This document shows positions 55,960 through 57,982 of a stretch of 57,982 nt of DNA, piece by piece. The notes under the pieces are model-generated. The model was given only the letters and a program-made list of their open reading frames with translations. It did no database searches and was not told the DNA's origin. The position numbers and the translations under genes are program-made. This DNA comes from Citreicella sp. C3M06 (GTDB lineage: Bacteria > Pseudomonadota > Alphaproteobacteria > Rhodobacterales > Rhodobacteraceae). Where the stretch lies: the NCBI RefSeq assembly GCF_018860705.1, contig NZ_JAHKQA010000035.1, positions 1-57,982 of the forward strand, in the 5' to 3' direction. Numbering within the stretch: the stretch's first letter is position 1; each line of letters begins with the position of its first letter.

Positions 55960-55972
55960 CACAGGATTAATG

Positions 55973-56008
55973 ACCACCGGCTGCATCGCAGCCGGTGGTT
56001 TCTTTTTA
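55973..56008 (+). terminator. Intrinsic terminator
   Basis: ACCACCGGCTGC / GCAGCCGGTGGT, a 12-bp perfect stem with loop ATC, followed by TTCTTTTTAT. It sits 85 nt after nrdJ and most likely ends that transcript. Confidence 0.88.
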
Positions 56009-56204
56009 TATCAAAGGCTTGCGCGTCTGGCGGCTTTTCGGCCTTTGGTACGCCGTAGCAGTGCTCCGCCCTGGTGGGCGCCGTTGACGGCCAGCCGCGC
56101 TTTCGGCATCCCTCAGGGCAAATCCGGCCGGGTTCTTTCTTACATTCTCGCTCCAGCAGAAGCTCTGCTTGGGGGCATGGCGCAACGCGCCAGAAAGGAC
56201 CTCC

Positions 56205-57300
56205 ATGACGAAGATCAAGTTCATCAATGCCCGCTTCGCCGATCCCGACGAGTCCGAGTTCGCCCTTAAGCGCCGCTTCGAGTGGCATCTGCGCAAGCTC
56301 CGGGCCCTTCAGGACGGGGTGTCCTCAAAGGTACCGGGAGACTTTGAAGATGAGTTGCGCTGGAACGAGGACCTCATCGCCGTGCGGCTATCGGAAAAGG
56401 ATCGCAACAAAGTGCTGCGCCGTGCGCGCCGGGTAATGGGCGCACGCGCCAAGGTGTCCGGGCTAAACCATCTCAGTTCGGATGACAGGCGCGTGCTCAA
56501 GGCGTTCCGTGGCGGTGCGGATCTGGTCGGCATCGACAGCGAGCACCGCGCCGATGAGATCGCTACCGCCATTCATGCCGAGATGCCCTGGATGGCGGCG
56601 GCCACTGACTTACTCTGGGAAGCGATGCGCCGTTCGGTGCGGGTGGGGGAGCCCAGATTCCGTCTGCCGCCCGTTCTGCTCGACGGCCCGCCGGGGATCG
56701 GCAAGAGCGTGTGGTCGCGCGAACTCGGGCGCCATCTCGGCGTGCCGCGCTGTGGCATAGAGGGAACCGCGGAGCAGGCCTCCTTCGTCGTAAACGGCTC
56801 GCAACGCGGCTGGGACGGCTTTTCCCGGCCGGCCCCTGCAAACTATCGTCCAGAGCCTCTGCGCGAACCCGATCGTGGTGATTGACGAGATCGAGAAGGC
56901 CTGGACGCCGACCTCGACGAAGGGGCAGGCCTACGGCTTGGCCGACGGGCTGCTGCCGCTGCTGGAACGCTCGTCTGCCGTGGCATGGAAGTGTCCCTAT
57001 TACCAGGTCGGCTTCGACATGTCGTGGATCAGCTGGGTCCTGACCTCGAACAGCCTGAGGACCCTTCCGGCCCCATTCCTGAGCCGCCTGAACATCCTGC
57101 GTCTTGTCGGCCCCGGCAAGAGTGATCTCATCTCCTTCGCGGAGCGCGAGGGCGCACGACGGGGGATACCTGATGCTGCCCTGGGCGCGATCTGCGAGGT
57201 GATCGATCAGATTGCTGAGGCGCATGAGCTCAATCTGCGCCATGTGTCTAGGATGCTGACGAGGGCGGAGGTCATGGCAAGCAGCCCGCAACTCCATTGA
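56205..57300 (+). pseudogene. AAA family ATPase (Lon-like), frameshifted
   Basis: Start ATG 56205 with AAAGGA 5 nt ahead. The first frame has a basic helical N-terminus (residues 12–40) and Walker A LDGPPGIGKSVWSREL, then fails soon after SQRGW (about 56814). The second frame continues the same protein: TAFPGRPLQTIVQS, Walker B PIVVIDEIEKA, then the sensor region FDMSWISWVLTSNS and a C-terminal lid through 57300. One extra or two missing bases near 56814 explain the break. The protein resembles small AAA/Lon-like ATPases carried on plasmids and phage-like islands of Rhodobacteraceae. A sequencing error cannot be excluded. Confidence 0.75.
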
Positions 57301-57785
57301 GGCGTGCAAGCACGGTCTACAGACAGAGTAGCCATACCAAGTTTTGAAGCGACCAGTGGCAGCAAGCGCGAGCTATCTAAGTTGCCAAAGCGACCGAAGT
57401 CTGCCAAGCTATTTTCCGGCCCGAGAAGCGGCGTGCGGGGCTCATTCCTTGGGGCAAGGCCACTACCCCTGTTGGGCGGCACGTGGTGTGCTCGTTGGCA
57501 TCGTGGGAACTTAGATGTTCCCTTAAAGTTTGTCAGGTACGTTGCAGGCGAGCTTGACTAACTGCTCTGAAGCGTTCATAGTCTGTGACTGTATCGAGAT
57601 GAGTCTGTAATCCTAACCTCTCAAGTCTCTTATCCGTAAGGGTGGGTGCCTTGAGTGCTCCATATCAGGAGTAAGTTGCTAGCTGGCGACAGCCATTTTT
57701 CCGGACATTAGGCTTCGAGTTGAACTCTTGGAAAGACAGGGTCACACAGGTGACCAACGCGCTAGGGATGAAGTAACAGACAAAG
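57301..57785. other. 485-bp gene-poor stretch, AT-richer
   Basis: No gene, RNA or repeat is clear. The one plus-strand frame (57304–57561) has no family features. Base composition is nearer 50% GC than the core genome, suggesting foreign or decaying DNA. Confidence 0.45.
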
Positions 57786-57822
57786 GTTAATGGGCGCGGA
57801 TATTCCGCGCCCTTAACTTTTT
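57786..57822. terminator. Intrinsic terminator
   Basis: GGGCGCGGA-TAT-TCCGCGCCC stem (57792–57812), extended by GTTAA/TTAAC arms around one bulged base, with a TTTTT run on the plus strand. It marks the end of a transcript in this tail region, most likely a minus-strand gene entering from the right edge. Confidence 0.8.
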
Positions 57823-57977
57823 CAAGGCGCTCGAACTACATCATTCGAATATACATTTGCATGATCGGCGCTAACCGAGATTTCGCCTACCTCAGCGCAT
57901 TCAAAAACCGCGCTTTTCAGGAGCCTTCCTCCTTCCAGCTGCACGTCATGTTGGAAACCGTCGGCTAGGGTCAGGAT
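57822..57977 (-). CDS. Possible C-terminal end of a gene from the right, or a remnant
   Basis: On the minus strand a frame runs from an in-frame TGA at 57978–57980 to TGA at 57822. It reads VQLEGGRLLKSAVFECAEVG, then EISVSADHANVYSNDVV, a natural-looking beta-rich protein sequence that stops just before the terminator. The stop near the edge means either a short gene starting at an internal GTG or a broken larger one. Evidence is thin. Confidence 0.25.
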   Translation of the reverse strand: MLTLADGFQHDVQLEGGRLLKSAVFECAEVGEISVSADHANVYSNDVVRAP

Positions 57978-57982
57978 TCATA

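Larger units (their letters stand above)
55888..56204. other. 317-bp gap after nrdJ with repeats and a terminator
   Basis: No gene is seen. It holds two copies of TTGTCCATT(T)CCGG, an intrinsic terminator, and the start region of the AAA-ATPase pseudogene. The last ~120 bases are promoter-like leader. Base composition drops here compared with nrdJ. Confidence 0.5.

Noticed and set aside
57304-57561. An 85-aa plus-strand frame in the right tail
   Set aside because: No start signal and no recognisable sequence pattern.

Overview
This window looks like chromosomal DNA of a high-GC alphaproteobacterium of the family Rhodobacteraceae (Rhodobacterales). The murA–DUF2948–hisD–UPF0262–phosphatase–infA–maf–rng–yacG order, the hisS–hisZ–hisG order, the DUF1489 gene and a family of intergenic repeats with a GGGATATTT...GCCAGAAGAA box all fit that group. 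Genes are tightly packed, with many ATGA or TGATG stop/start overlaps.

Layout. (1) 1–5980 is the end of an integrated island lying against the 3' end of a tRNA-Thr(GGT) gene. It carries a 1562-aa superfamily 1 helicase–nuclease fusion that looks like a defence protein, and a decayed, truncated integrase. (2) 6170–16698 is a housekeeping block (cell wall, histidine, IF-1, Maf, RNase G, YacG). It is interrupted by accessory genes: a hydrolase remnant, SnoaL, GNAT and nitrilase-type genes. (3) 16847–19365 is a 5-oxoproline hydrolysis operon (pxpBCA), followed by a MYG1-family gene. (4) 20744–33585 is a divergent catabolic cluster. A GntR regulator, an acetylpolyamine-amidohydrolase-like HDAC, an M20 peptidase and a class III aminotransferase lie on the minus strand. 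A class II aldolase, a complete peptide-type ABC importer, a D-2-hydroxyacid dehydrogenase and an amidase lie on the plus strand. A perfect palindrome sits between the two arms. (5) 33872–42764 holds a DEAD-box helicase, hisG/hisZ/hisS, a SlyX-like gene, dnaE1 and a small unknown gene. (6) 43027–52435 is a purine module: xanthine dehydrogenase xdhABC directly followed by a BMP-type nucleoside/purine ABC importer. (7) 52537–55887 holds a YdcF-like gene, DUF1489 and a B12-dependent ribonucleotide reductase. (8) 55888–57982 looks like foreign or decaying DNA: short direct repeats, a frameshifted AAA ATPase and an AT-richer gene-poor tail.

Two themes stand out. First, accessory DNA flanks the core at both ends. 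The left end has a helicase–nuclease architecture that recalls single-gene anti-phage systems. Second, a REP-like repeat recurs between genes and has entered coding sequence: it forms an in-frame insert inside XdhB, supplies the C-terminal tail of a GNAT protein, and (in a degenerate copy) carries the start codon of the YdcF-like gene. The divergent cluster 20744–33585 is the best candidate for an uncharacterised catabolic pathway, probably for an acylated amine or polyamine-like compound.

All calls come from reading the sequence by eye. No database searches were run, so family names rest on recognised motifs and synteny.
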